Shown here: piece by piece, positions 16,114-23,243 of the stretch
Numbering within the stretch: the stretch's first letter is position 1
Layout: each line of letters starts with the position of its first letter
From: Neobacillus drentensis
GTDB lineage: Bacteria > Bacillota > Bacilli > Bacillales > Cytobacillaceae
Assembly (NCBI RefSeq): GCF_021560175.1
Contig: NZ_CP091110.1
Coordinates: 6,121,001 to 6,185,000 of the forward strand
Length of the DNA stretch: 64,000 bases
Direction of reading: 5' to 3'
Translations under genes and position numbers: made by a program
The notes under the pieces: generated by a model
What the model saw: the letters and a program-made list of their open reading frames with translations, nothing else
What the model was told of the DNA's origin: nothing
The model's database searches: none

Positions 16114-16313
16114 ATCTGTAAACTTGTTGATAATGTAAACATATACGTAAACAATTAATACAAACCTGTATACATCTTGCTATAAGTGAATGCGTACAGG
16201 TTTGTATACACGTAAACATAGTTGTAAACATTAAGTATACAATATGTATACATGTACACAAAAACGTAAACACTATGTATACAATATGTTTACATGTTCA
16301 CGATAAACGTAAA
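16114..16313. repeat. Iteron array 2 (GTAAAC/GTATAC units), centromere-like
   Basis: About 200 bases hold more than twelve GTAAAC/GTATAC-type units, denser than in array 1. These include TGTAAAC at 16117-16123, CCTGTATACA near 16166, TTGTATACA at 16202-16210, CGTAAAC and TTGTAAAC near 16211-16229, ATGTATAC near 16244, ATGTTTACATG near 16286 and CGTAAAC near 16308. Units and flanking leader match array 1, but no parM gene follows this copy. Confidence 0.75.
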
Positions 16314-16349
16314 CATAAAGAGTAAAAGTATTTTTTCGTCAATAAAAAA

Positions 16350-16377
16350 ATTAGGCACCCTGCATGGGGTGCCTAAT
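16350..16377 (-). terminator. Intrinsic terminator of the L,D-transpeptidase/SGNH gene
   Basis: A perfect 11-bp stem ATTAGGCACCC/GGGTGCCTAAT (arms 16350-16360 and 16367-16377) is followed on the minus strand by TTTTTTT. Confidence 0.95.
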
Positions 16378-16388
16378 CATCTATTAAA

Positions 16389-18152
16389 CTATTTAATCAC
16401 TTTCCAGAACTCACCAGCAACTACTTGATAACCTAAAAGACTTAGGTGTATGTTTTGTGGATTTGGAAGGTAATTTTGGAAGTCAGCTACGTTAATCACT
16501 TGTGCGGTCGGAACAAATGTATCACTATGTTGAACAGCTTGTGTCTGGATTTGACCGTTAAAGCCAAGTAATAACTGGTCTAACTGTGCCTTCTGTACCG
16601 CATCTGTGATATAAGGGAATGGGTTATAATAGCCCATTACATATACCTTTACCTTAGGATTCAATTGATCAATTTTACTTAAAATAGTGTTAATATTTGC
16701 AGCTGTTGCAGTAATTGCAGCCTGTGCCTGAGCTATAGTAGAATCCTTCTGTTGAATAACAGGAAGTATGTCGTTGGCTCCAATGTCAATTGTAACGTGT
16801 GTGGCCTCTTTAATTTCCTTTTGAACATCTGCCTTATTTAATTGAGCAATCACATCTGACGTTTTATAACCTGATACACCAAAGTTATCAAAATCAACTA
16901 CATCAAATTCCGTTTTGAGGGATTCAGCAAGGTAGTTTGGATAGCCCCAATCTAAATCTACTCCGTTAACTGGAATTCGATCTACACCAAGAGGAGTCAT
17001 ACCAGCTGCTAAAGAATCTCCTAACGCCACATATTGAACTTGCTGCCATGCACCATCTGGTCCGATTTTACGGCCATCAATGACGGTATTAACTGCCATG
17101 ACTCCGTTAGGATAAGGATAAAAGTAGTACGATTTTCCATCTACTCGTACCCAGCCCGTTTTCATGGCTCCAGTTTGATCAAGGAAATATTTCTTTCCAT
17201 CAGCTACTAACCAGCCTGTTTTCATTACTCCGGATGGATCCAAGTAGTATTTCTTTCCTCCAGTTACTATCCAGCCTGTTTTCATCACTCCAGATGGATC
17301 CAAGTAGTATTTCTTTCCTCCAGTTACTACCCATCCTGTTCTCATTACTCCTGACGGATCCAAGTAGTATTTCTTTCCTCCAGTTACTACCCATCCTGTT
17401 CTCATTACTCCTGATGGATCCAAGTAGTATTTCTTTCCTCCAGTTACTAGCCACCCTGTTTTCATAACTCCAAATGGATCTAAGTAGTATTTCTTTCCTC
17501 CAGTTACTACCCAGCCTGTTCTCATCGCTCCTGTATGATCAAAAAAGTATTTTTTTCCACTGATTGTTAACCAGCCATATTTAAGTGTTCCATTTACATA
17601 ATAATACCGGTGTCCATTCTTTTGAACCCAGCCATTTGGAACATTAACATTGACTCCGTTTGCCTTGGCAATGGCGTCAAAACTGCTAGTAGAGTATGTG
17701 ATGACAACCGGCGTATAATTTTGAACTCGGCTGTAAAGCCAGCGGATCTCTTGATTGTGCATCCGTACACAGCCATGGCTTACATATTTTCCAATTGAGC
17801 TTTCATTTGCATTTCCATGTATGCCATAGGTTGTTCCATATGTACCCCTTGCTTCTAATCCCATCCATCTGTCACCTAATGGATTACGTGGATCACCGCC
17901 AGGAATATGCCCCTTATAATATGGACGGTTAACCATTTTGATAACAATTCTAAATTTTCCCTCTGGGGTTAGATTTCTTGTTTTACCAGTTGCCACTTTA
18001 AAGGTTTTTACTAACTTTCCACCATCATAGAAAGCAAGAGTGTTAATTTTTTTGTTAATAATAATTAATTGGGAACTGCCTGCTGCATCTGTTGGTGTAG
18101 TAAAGACAAAGATACTAAAAAGCAAAACAAAAATAATCGATAACTTCTTCAT
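16389..18152 (-). CDS. Secreted L,D-transpeptidase - cell-wall-binding repeats - SGNH hydrolase fusion
   Basis: This 587-residue exported protein has a signal peptide (1-25, ending TDA|AG). A YkuD L,D-transpeptidase domain follows (about 27-153) with catalytic HGCVR (Cys about 128). Next come seven 20-residue repeats of the type GWVVTGGKKYYLDPSGVMRT plus a divergent last one (about 170-345). The C-terminus is an SGNH/GDSL esterase domain (about 370-587) with ALGDSLAAG, DIGANDI and NIHLSLLGY; the usual DxxH before the catalytic His is here NIH. It should cross-link or trim peptidoglycan, bind the wall, and deacylate a wall or lipid ester. ATG at 18152 follows GGGGAG at good spacing. It is a single gene with its own terminator. 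The three-domain order is unusual to me. Confidence 0.9.
   Translation of the reverse strand: MKKLSIIFVLLFSIFVFTTPTDAAGSSQLIIINKKINTLAFYDGGKLVKTFKVATGKTRNLTPEGKFRIVIKMVNRPYYKGHIPGGDPRNPLGDRWMGLEARGTYGTTYGIHGNANESSIGKYVSHGCVRMHNQEIRWLYSRVQNYTPVVITYSTSSFDAIAKANGVNVNVPNGWVQKNGHRYYYVNGTLKYGWLTISGKKYFFDHTGAMRTGWVVTGGKKYYLDPFGVMKTGWLVTGGKKYYLDPSGVMRTGWVVTGGKKYYLDPSGVMRTGWVVTGGKKYYLDPSGVMKTGWIVTGGKKYYLDPSGVMKTGWLVADGKKYFLDQTGAMKTGWVRVDGKSYYFYPYPNGVMAVNTVIDGRKIGPDGAWQQVQYVALGDSLAAGMTPLGVDRIPVNGVDLDWGYPNYLAESLKTEFDVVDFDNFGVSGYKTSDVIAQLNKADVQKEIKEATHVTIDIGANDILPVIQQKDSTIAQAQAAITATAANINTILSKIDQLNPKVKVYVMGYYNPFPYITDAVQKAQLDQLLLGFNGQIQTQAVQHSDTFVPTAQVINVADFQNYLPNPQNIHLSLLGYQVVAGEFWKVIK
17158..17580 (-). 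repeat. 60-bp tandem repeats inside the cell-wall gene
   Basis: Seven in-frame 60-bp units encode the 20-residue GW..GGKKYYLDPSGVM.T repeats. The central five (about 17220-17520) are almost identical at DNA level, including silent positions. That implies recent expansion or homogenisation, so copy number may vary between strains. Confidence 0.9.
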
Positions 18153-18305
18153 TTGCATCTCCCCATATATATATGTATTTTACATTACAATAACATTTCA
18201 AAGAGGAAATTTTTGTCACAATTTGATAGAAACATTTTAATAGTTTACAAATCTATCAAAAATTCATTCGACATTTTTTGTTAAACTGAGTGCAAATAGA
18301 AGTAA

Positions 18306-18320
18306 TGGTGACAGGCACCA
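18306..18320. repeat. TGGTGACAGGCACCA imperfect palindrome
   Basis: The 15-mer TGGTGACAGGCACCA differs by one base from TGGTGTCAGGCACCA at 50103-50117. Both are intergenic, near gene ends. This looks like a small interspersed motif. Confidence 0.5.
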
Positions 18321-18393
18321 GTTGGACAGCTTGAAAAGAATAATAAAAGTAGGTTATTCTTAAGTGACTATTCCACTTAAGGTTGTGGTTATT

Positions 18394-19101
18394 ATGAGGA
18401 TTAATAAATTTATTAGTGAGTCGGGAAAGTCCTCTAGACGAGGAGCAGATAAGTTAATTAGCGAGGGAAGGGTCACCATTAACGGCCAGGTCGCTCAAAT
18501 GGGCAGCCAAGTAGAGCCTGGTGACTTGGTTCGCATTGATGGGAGTCCTATTCAAGTTAAGAAAGAATATGTTTATATTGCCTTAAATAAACCAGTTGGA
18601 ATTACAAGTACAACTGAAAGGCATATAAAAGGAAATATCGTTGACTTTGTGAATCACCCAATGCGGATTTTTCATATTGGCAGACTGGATAAGGACTCAG
18701 ACGGTCTAATCCTGCTAACAAATGACGGAGATATTGTTAATGAAATTCTTCGCGCAGAGAATAAGCATGAAAAAGAATATATTGTTACCGTAAATAAGCC
18801 GATTACCGCTGAATTTGTTAAGAAAATGGCTGGCGGAGTGGAAATCTTAAATACCAAAACACTTCCATGCAAAGTCACACAGCTTTCAAAGTATGTCTTT
18901 CAAATTATCCTAACCCAAGGACTTAACCGGCAAATCCGCCGGATGTGTGCCGCCTTAGGCTATGAGGTGGCCAGACTGCAGCGGACAAGGATCATGAATA
19001 TCCATTTGGGGAAATTGCCAATAGGCCAGTGGCGGGATTTAACCAAAAAGGAAAAAGAGCAATTGTTCGATGATCTTAACTATCATCCTCGGGAATGGTA
19101 A
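18394..19101 (+). CDS. rluF: RluF-like 23S rRNA pseudouridine synthase
   Basis: This 235-residue enzyme has an N-terminal S4 RNA-binding domain (RINKFISESGKSSRRGADKLISEGRVTINGQ) followed by the RsuA/RluB/E/F catalytic domain. The key motif is IFHIGRLDKDSDGLILLTNDG with the catalytic Asp near residue 99; later motifs are LNRQIRRMCAALGYEVARLQRTRI. The pattern fits RluF, which modifies U2604 of 23S rRNA; the related RsuA/RluB/RluE targets are alternatives. ATG at 18394 gives the normal MRINKF start; the ten in-frame codons before it have no family match. Confidence 0.88.
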   Translation: MRINKFISESGKSSRRGADKLISEGRVTINGQVAQMGSQVEPGDLVRIDGSPIQVKKEYVYIALNKPVGITSTTERHIKGNIVDFVNHPMRIFHIGRLDKDSDGLILLTNDGDIVNEILRAENKHEKEYIVTVNKPITAEFVKKMAGGVEILNTKTLPCKVTQLSKYVFQIILTQGLNRQIRRMCAALGYEVARLQRTRIMNIHLGKLPIGQWRDLTKKEKEQLFDDLNYHPREW

Positions 19102-19104
19102 TAA

Positions 19105-19345
19105 GAAAAGCGCAAGCGCCCTGGTCAGCGGCGTATGGCCTCCTCGGAAAAGCTATCGCTTTTCCTTCGTGCGATGCTTATGCTGCCGAAGCGTTCCTTG
19201 TGGAGTGCTCCAACTGAGATAAAGGAAACACGAAGAGCGACAGCGATTCGATGTTGACTTATCGTAGGGCGGAGCGCGAAGGACACTAGCCGCTAGGGCG
19301 CTGGAGCTGGACAATTTTCAAAGTGAATTTTTATACTTTCTAAAT
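19105..19345. repeat. Interspersed GC-rich repeat element (Bacillus type, non-coding)
   Basis: About 215 bases, markedly GC-richer than the surroundings, start near AAGCGCAAGCGCC and end GGCGCTGGAGCTGGACAATTTTC. The termini are mutually complementary (GCGCC / GGCGC). Inside are smaller inverted repeats (GGAAAAGC / GCTTTTCC). I recognise it as a Bacillaceae intergenic repeat or MITE-like element. No transposase is encoded. Its 3' flank resembles 55896-55925. Confidence 0.75.
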
Positions 19346-19350
19346 CCATT

Positions 19351-19389
19351 AAAAAGGATGAACCACCATCATTTTGGTTCATCCTTTTA
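19351..19389 (-). terminator. Intrinsic terminator of the sigma-54-type activator gene
   Basis: The stem GGATGAACC/GGTTCATCC with A/T extensions (arms 19351-19364 and 19376-19389) is followed on the minus strand by a T run within AATGGATTT. It directly abuts the stop codon at 19390. Confidence 0.85.
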
Positions 19390-20787
19390 TTACATTCGGC
19401 CTTCTTCCAGAACACTCTCCATCTTCTTCAACTTCCGATAAATAACCGAACGGTCAATCCCTAGTTTTTTCGCTGCCTCAGTCGCATTTCCATTAAACAT
19501 TCCGAGAACATGCTTAATATATCGCCCTTCAACAATAGATGTAAAATCCTTTAATGTAGACTGCTTATCCAGATTATTTTTTATAAAATGATCAATCGCA
19601 AACCAATCCGTTACCGATTCCTCAGCAGCCTGCTTTATATTTTGCTGTTCTGTTACAACCAAACGCTCGACATAATTCCTTAGTTCTCTGGCATTCCCAG
19701 GCCAATCTAATTTAAGCATTTTTTGAAATTCGTCCGCACTAAGGACGAGCTGTTCATGATACTTCTCATTAAATTCTGCTAAGAAATAGGAAATTAATCC
19801 GACAATATCTAATTTTCGGTTTCGAAGCGGAGGAATATGGATAGGAATGACGTTAATTCGATAATATAAATCCTCACGGAACATCCCTTTTTTAACCATC
19901 TTCCACAAGTCCCGATTGGTCGCGGCAATAATTCGGCAATTAATGGACACATTTTGTACACCGCCGACTCGTCTTACTTCATTATTATCAATTACCCTCA
20001 GCAATTTGGCCTGCAGATCGAGCGGCATTTCGGCGATTTCATCCAAAAACAAAAATCCATCATTGGCCAACTCAATAATGCCTTTCTTCATCGTATCTGC
20101 CCCAGCAAAGGCACCTTTCTCATAGCCAAACAGTTCTTGTTCAAAAATGTGAGGTGGAATGGCCGCACAGTTAATGGTGACAAATGGGCCTTGAGAACGG
20201 TCACTTTTACGATGGATGTAGCGTGCCACTACCTCCTTTCCAGTTCCTGACTCACCGTAGATTAAGACTTTGCTATCATAAGAGGCAATTTGATTGCAGA
20301 CCTTGACAATTTGTTTCATCGATAAGCTCTCAGCGACAAAACCAATCTCAGCTCCTGTGTCTATTTTATCTTCTTTACTTTTATTATTGATCGTTAAGAT
20401 AGTAGGGTCGACATTGAAGATCGGGAATTTTCCGTTATATTCATTTGAAGTCGTTACAACAAGCTGGACCTCACCATCCTTTTGTAAAATCGGGATGGAT
20501 GTCGACTTGATATGAAATCCTCGATTCGTATCCACCGTCCTGGATACCCTTTGCTTTGTTTCAATTGCCTCCATGGTAATAGACCGTTTATAATAACCTG
20601 CTTTTACTAAATCTTGAACGTTCATTTTTAACAATTCATCTAGCGATATACCAAGAGTCAGTGCAGTAAACTCATTCGAGATGAGTATATTTCCTTTTCC
20701 GTCCGTAACAAATAGTGTGGAAGGTAACTCGTTGATATCCTGAACCTTAAAGTTATTTTTAGCTTTTTCAATCAACTTTTTCTTCAT
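19390..20787 (-). CDS. Sigma-54-dependent-type activator (PAS, AAA+, Fis HTH)
   Basis: This 465-residue regulator has a PAS-like sensor (about 15-125; LFVTDGKGNILISNEFTALTLGI), an AAA+ domain (about 150-390) with Walker A GESGTGKE, Walker B FLFLDEIAEMP and the arginine-finger region, and a C-terminal Fis-type HTH (EAAKKLGIDRSVIYRKLKKM). The loop that contacts sigma-54 normally reads GAFTGA; here it is GAFAGA, with the important Thr replaced by Ala. It is the gene next to a CoA-transferase/OFA/FabK-like operon on the same strand but separated by a terminator. I could not find a GG-N10-GC promoter upstream of that operon, so its target is open. Confidence 0.9.
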   Translation of the reverse strand: MKKKLIEKAKNNFKVQDINELPSTLFVTDGKGNILISNEFTALTLGISLDELLKMNVQDLVKAGYYKRSITMEAIETKQRVSRTVDTNRGFHIKSTSIPILQKDGEVQLVVTTSNEYNGKFPIFNVDPTILTINNKSKEDKIDTGAEIGFVAESLSMKQIVKVCNQIASYDSKVLIYGESGTGKEVVARYIHRKSDRSQGPFVTINCAAIPPHIFEQELFGYEKGAFAGADTMKKGIIELANDGFLFLDEIAEMPLDLQAKLLRVIDNNEVRRVGGVQNVSINCRIIAATNRDLWKMVKKGMFREDLYYRINVIPIHIPPLRNRKLDIVGLISYFLAEFNEKYHEQLVLSADEFQKMLKLDWPGNARELRNYVERLVVTEQQNIKQAAEESVTDWFAIDHFIKNNLDKQSTLKDFTSIVEGRYIKHVLGMFNGNATEAAKKLGIDRSVIYRKLKKMESVLEEGRM

Positions 20788-20887
20788 CTAGATCAACACC
20801 ATCCTACCATTCTGATTCTTTCATTATAATGAAAATGCACTATCAAGGCAGTGGATATATTATGACAATTCCATTTAAAACGAAAAA

Positions 20888-20917
20888 AAACAGCACCTAG
20901 ATCTTAAGGTGCTGTTT
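20888..20917 (-). terminator. Intrinsic terminator of the CoA-transferase operon
   Basis: An 11-bp stem AAACAGCACCT/AGGTGCTGTTT (20888-20898 with 20907-20917) is followed on the minus strand by eight T residues. It separates the operon from the activator gene. Confidence 0.93.
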
Positions 20918-20929
20918 AACTTTTAAGGT

Positions 20930-21895
20930 TTAAGCGAACACTAACTCTTTTTCTTCTTCCAACACTGTTATTTTTCCTAATCTATTTAACACTTCTTGTG
21001 CTTCTGCAAACATGCTGGTAATCATTTCTTCAACCGTTGTAATTTCATTGACTAACCCGCAAATCTGTCCAGCCATCACAGACCCGCGATCTGTATCTCC
21101 TTCGAACACCGCTTTACGTAAAGAGCCTAATGAAATCTTTTCTAGTTCATCACGGGAAGCATTTTTATTTTCAAGCTCTAGGAATTCTGCAATCATGCTG
21201 TTTTTAATACTGCGTACTGGTCCGCCAAGGCTGCGGCCTGTAACCGTTGTGCTTGTATCATCTGCGTTAATAACCGCAAGTTTGAAGTTTTCATGTGTTG
21301 GGCACTCAACAGTTGCTAAGAAACGAGTTCCTACTTGAACACCTTGTGCGCCTAAGGCAAAGGCTGCTGCAATACCGCGGCCATCGGCAATACCGCCCGC
21401 TCCCACGACTGGAATCGAAACCGCACTGGCTACTTGCGGCAAGAGCGCCATGGTTGTTGTTTCACCAACATGGCCGCCTGCCTCTGTACCTTCTGCGACA
21501 ATCGCATCCACACCTAGCGCTTCCATTTTCTTGGCAATTTTTACAGAAGGAACAACAGGGATAACTTTAATCCCATGTTCTTTAAAAGTCGGCATATATG
21601 GAGCAGGTGTTCCTGCACCCGTTGTGACAATTTTTACGTCTTCTTCAATAACAACTTCAATAAGTTCAGGGATGTTTTTCATCATTAACATTAAATTAAC
21701 AGCGAATGGTTTATTGGTAATTTCTTTTGTTTTTCTAATCTCCTCACGGAGGCGGTCAGCTGTAAGTCCGCCAGAACCGATAATTCCTAATCCACCAGCA
21801 TTTGATACAGCTCCTGCAAGCGGAGCAAGCGCAATTTGTGCCATACCGCCTTGAAAAATCGGATATTTAATTCCTAATAATGTTGTAATACTCAT
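20930..21895 (-). CDS. Nitronate monooxygenase/FabK-like FMN enzyme
   Basis: This 321-residue TIM-barrel flavoprotein of the NPD/FabK family starts with IKYPIFQGGMAQIALAPLAGAVSNAGGLGIIGSG. It continues with VNLMLM, AEGTEAGGHVG and VVGAGGIADGRGIAAAFALGAQGVQVGTRFLAT, the FMN phosphate site. Family members are either nitronate monooxygenases or NADH-dependent enoyl-ACP/CoA reductases (FabK). Being last in an operon with a CoA-transferase and behind Fnr-type boxes, an oxygen-independent enoyl-thioester reductase role fits better than an oxygenase, but this is inference. The ATG at 21895 has AGGAGG 8 nt upstream; the ATG two codons earlier is too close to it. Confidence 0.85.
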   Translation of the reverse strand: MSITTLLGIKYPIFQGGMAQIALAPLAGAVSNAGGLGIIGSGGLTADRLREEIRKTKEITNKPFAVNLMLMMKNIPELIEVVIEEDVKIVTTGAGTPAPYMPTFKEHGIKVIPVVPSVKIAKKMEALGVDAIVAEGTEAGGHVGETTTMALLPQVASAVSIPVVGAGGIADGRGIAAAFALGAQGVQVGTRFLATVECPTHENFKLAVINADDTSTTVTGRSLGGPVRSIKNSMIAEFLELENKNASRDELEKISLGSLRKAVFEGDTDRGSVMAGQICGLVNEITTVEEMITSMFAEAQEVLNRLGKITVLEEEKELVFA

Positions 21896-21930
21896 GTCCA
21901 TTTCCTCCTAAAAGTCTCTTTGATTTATGA

Positions 21931-23166
21931 TTAAGCCACTTTTGAATTAGTTGGGCTAGTTAGTTGTTTCTTTTCCAATGATTTAAAAATAAAGGTTAAT
22001 GCGAAACCAATAAGTGAAATCACTAACGCGATATAAAAAGCATTTGTAAACTGTCCACCATTTGCTGCTGCAACGGAGTTAGCTATTCTAGGGCCAAAGA
22101 ATGCGGCGCCTGAGTAGCCAATAAAGGTCACTCCATAGTTGATGCCATAATATTTCATTCCGAACTTCTCACCCACAATGGAAGGGAAAATACCCATTGT
22201 ACCGCCAAAGCATAAGCCAATACCGATAATGGCAACCGCAAAGCCCGCCACAGAAGTGGATAAGGCAATCGTTAACATCATGGCAGCAATGACAATATAG
22301 ATAACCATTAGACATTTTGTCCGGCCGATTTTATCAGAAATCGCTCCCCAGAAGACACGGCCAGAACAGTTGCTTAATGAATATAAACTTACGAATAATG
22401 CCGCTGTTGCAGGTGTTAATCCAAACATTGTTTGTCCAATAACAGAAGCATTTGACGTAACCATCATTCCGGAAAGAGCACCGATTAAGAACAAGCTTGC
22501 AATCACGTAGAAAATTGGCTTTTTAATCATTTCAGTCCAAGGAATGTTGATACCAGCCTTATTTGCTCCGCTAACTACAGGCGGTGTCCATCCTTCTGGA
22601 ATAAACCCTGCTGGACATGCTTTTACGAATAAGCCTCCCCCTAAAATCACAACTAAAAATGAAATCCCTAGGGTAATAAGGGCCGATTGGACACCGTTGC
22701 TAGTAATTAGTGCATTGGCAATCGGTGCGATAACAATCGTTCCACCGCCATAGCCCGCTGTGACAATCCCGGCAGCAAGGCCTCTTTTATCTGGGAACAG
22801 TTTAACGGAGTTGCCAATCGTAGCCGAGTAAACAATTCCTTGGCCAATTCCCGTAATTACACCGTAGGTAATGTACAACATCCATGGTGCAGTTGCTAAG
22901 CCTGATAAAATAAAGCCTAAGCCAAACATCGCCCCGCCAAGGAAGATGGCTGTTCTCGCACCGCCTTTATCGACCAATTTACCGCCCAAGATCATCGGGA
23001 TTGGCGAAATGGCACCATTAATGGTAAAAGCCAGCATGATTTCCGGCATAGTGACATGGAATACGTTTGTTAACGGCATTGCAAAAATACTGAAAGCGTA
23101 GATGGCACCAACACAAATGTTAATGATGGTTGACGCGATAAGAATGCTCCAACGATTAAGTTTCAT
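21931..23166 (-). CDS. OFA family MFS transporter (oxalate/formate antiporter-like)
   Basis: This 411-residue 12-TM protein starts MKLNRWSILIASTIINICVGAIYAFSIFAMPL, a typical OFA start. It has GGKLVDKGGARTAIFLGG in the first half, PDKRGLAAGIVTAGYGGG mid-protein, and WGAISDKIGRTKCLM in the second half. OFA transporters exchange small carboxylates such as oxalate/formate. ATG at 23166 behind GGAAGG was chosen; the frame extends 18 codons upstream without a better site. It lies between the CoA-transferase (77 bp) and the FabK-like gene (35 bp), so the operon likely imports a small organic acid that the CoA-transferase activates. Confidence 0.9.
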   Translation of the reverse strand: MKLNRWSILIASTIINICVGAIYAFSIFAMPLTNVFHVTMPEIMLAFTINGAISPIPMILGGKLVDKGGARTAIFLGGAMFGLGFILSGLATAPWMLYITYGVITGIGQGIVYSATIGNSVKLFPDKRGLAAGIVTAGYGGGTIVIAPIANALITSNGVQSALITLGISFLVVILGGGLFVKACPAGFIPEGWTPPVVSGANKAGINIPWTEMIKKPIFYVIASLFLIGALSGMMVTSNASVIGQTMFGLTPATAALFVSLYSLSNCSGRVFWGAISDKIGRTKCLMVIYIVIAAMMLTIALSTSVAGFAVAIIGIGLCFGGTMGIFPSIVGEKFGMKYYGINYGVTFIGYSGAAFFGPRIANSVAAANGGQFTNAFYIALVISLIGFALTFIFKSLEKKQLTSPTNSKVA

Positions 23167-23243
23167 TTTAACTAATTCCTTCCAATTTTGGATTTGCCAG
23201 CAGCCCTTTACATATGCCATGCCGCCAGCTTATTTCAAAACCA

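Larger units (their letters stand above)
16037..16388. other. Duplicated ParM leader block and iteron array 2
   Basis: No gene is seen. Bases 16047-16123 repeat the leader block found upstream of ParM (15209-15282; roughly 85 percent identical by eye), followed by iteron array 2 and then the terminator of the large cell-wall gene. Confidence 0.7.

Noticed and set aside
16037..16154. Longer version of the gene remnant starting at 16154
   Set aside because: The extra N-terminal codons come from the antisense of the iteron array and duplicated leader block, and no ribosome binding site precedes them.
15255..16313. CRISPR-like look of the repeated units
   Set aside because: Units are only 6-8 bp, occur on both strands and are spaced 8-12 bp with no unique spacers of 30 bp or so; no cas genes are nearby. 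They fit a centromere iteron array.
17200..17467. Repetitive open frames on both strands inside the cell-wall gene
   Set aside because: They are shadows of the 60-bp tandem repeat in other frames.
20930..21895. Firm call as nitronate monooxygenase
   Set aside because: The motifs are common to the whole NPD/FabK family and the context suggests an anaerobic reductase, so only the family call is kept.
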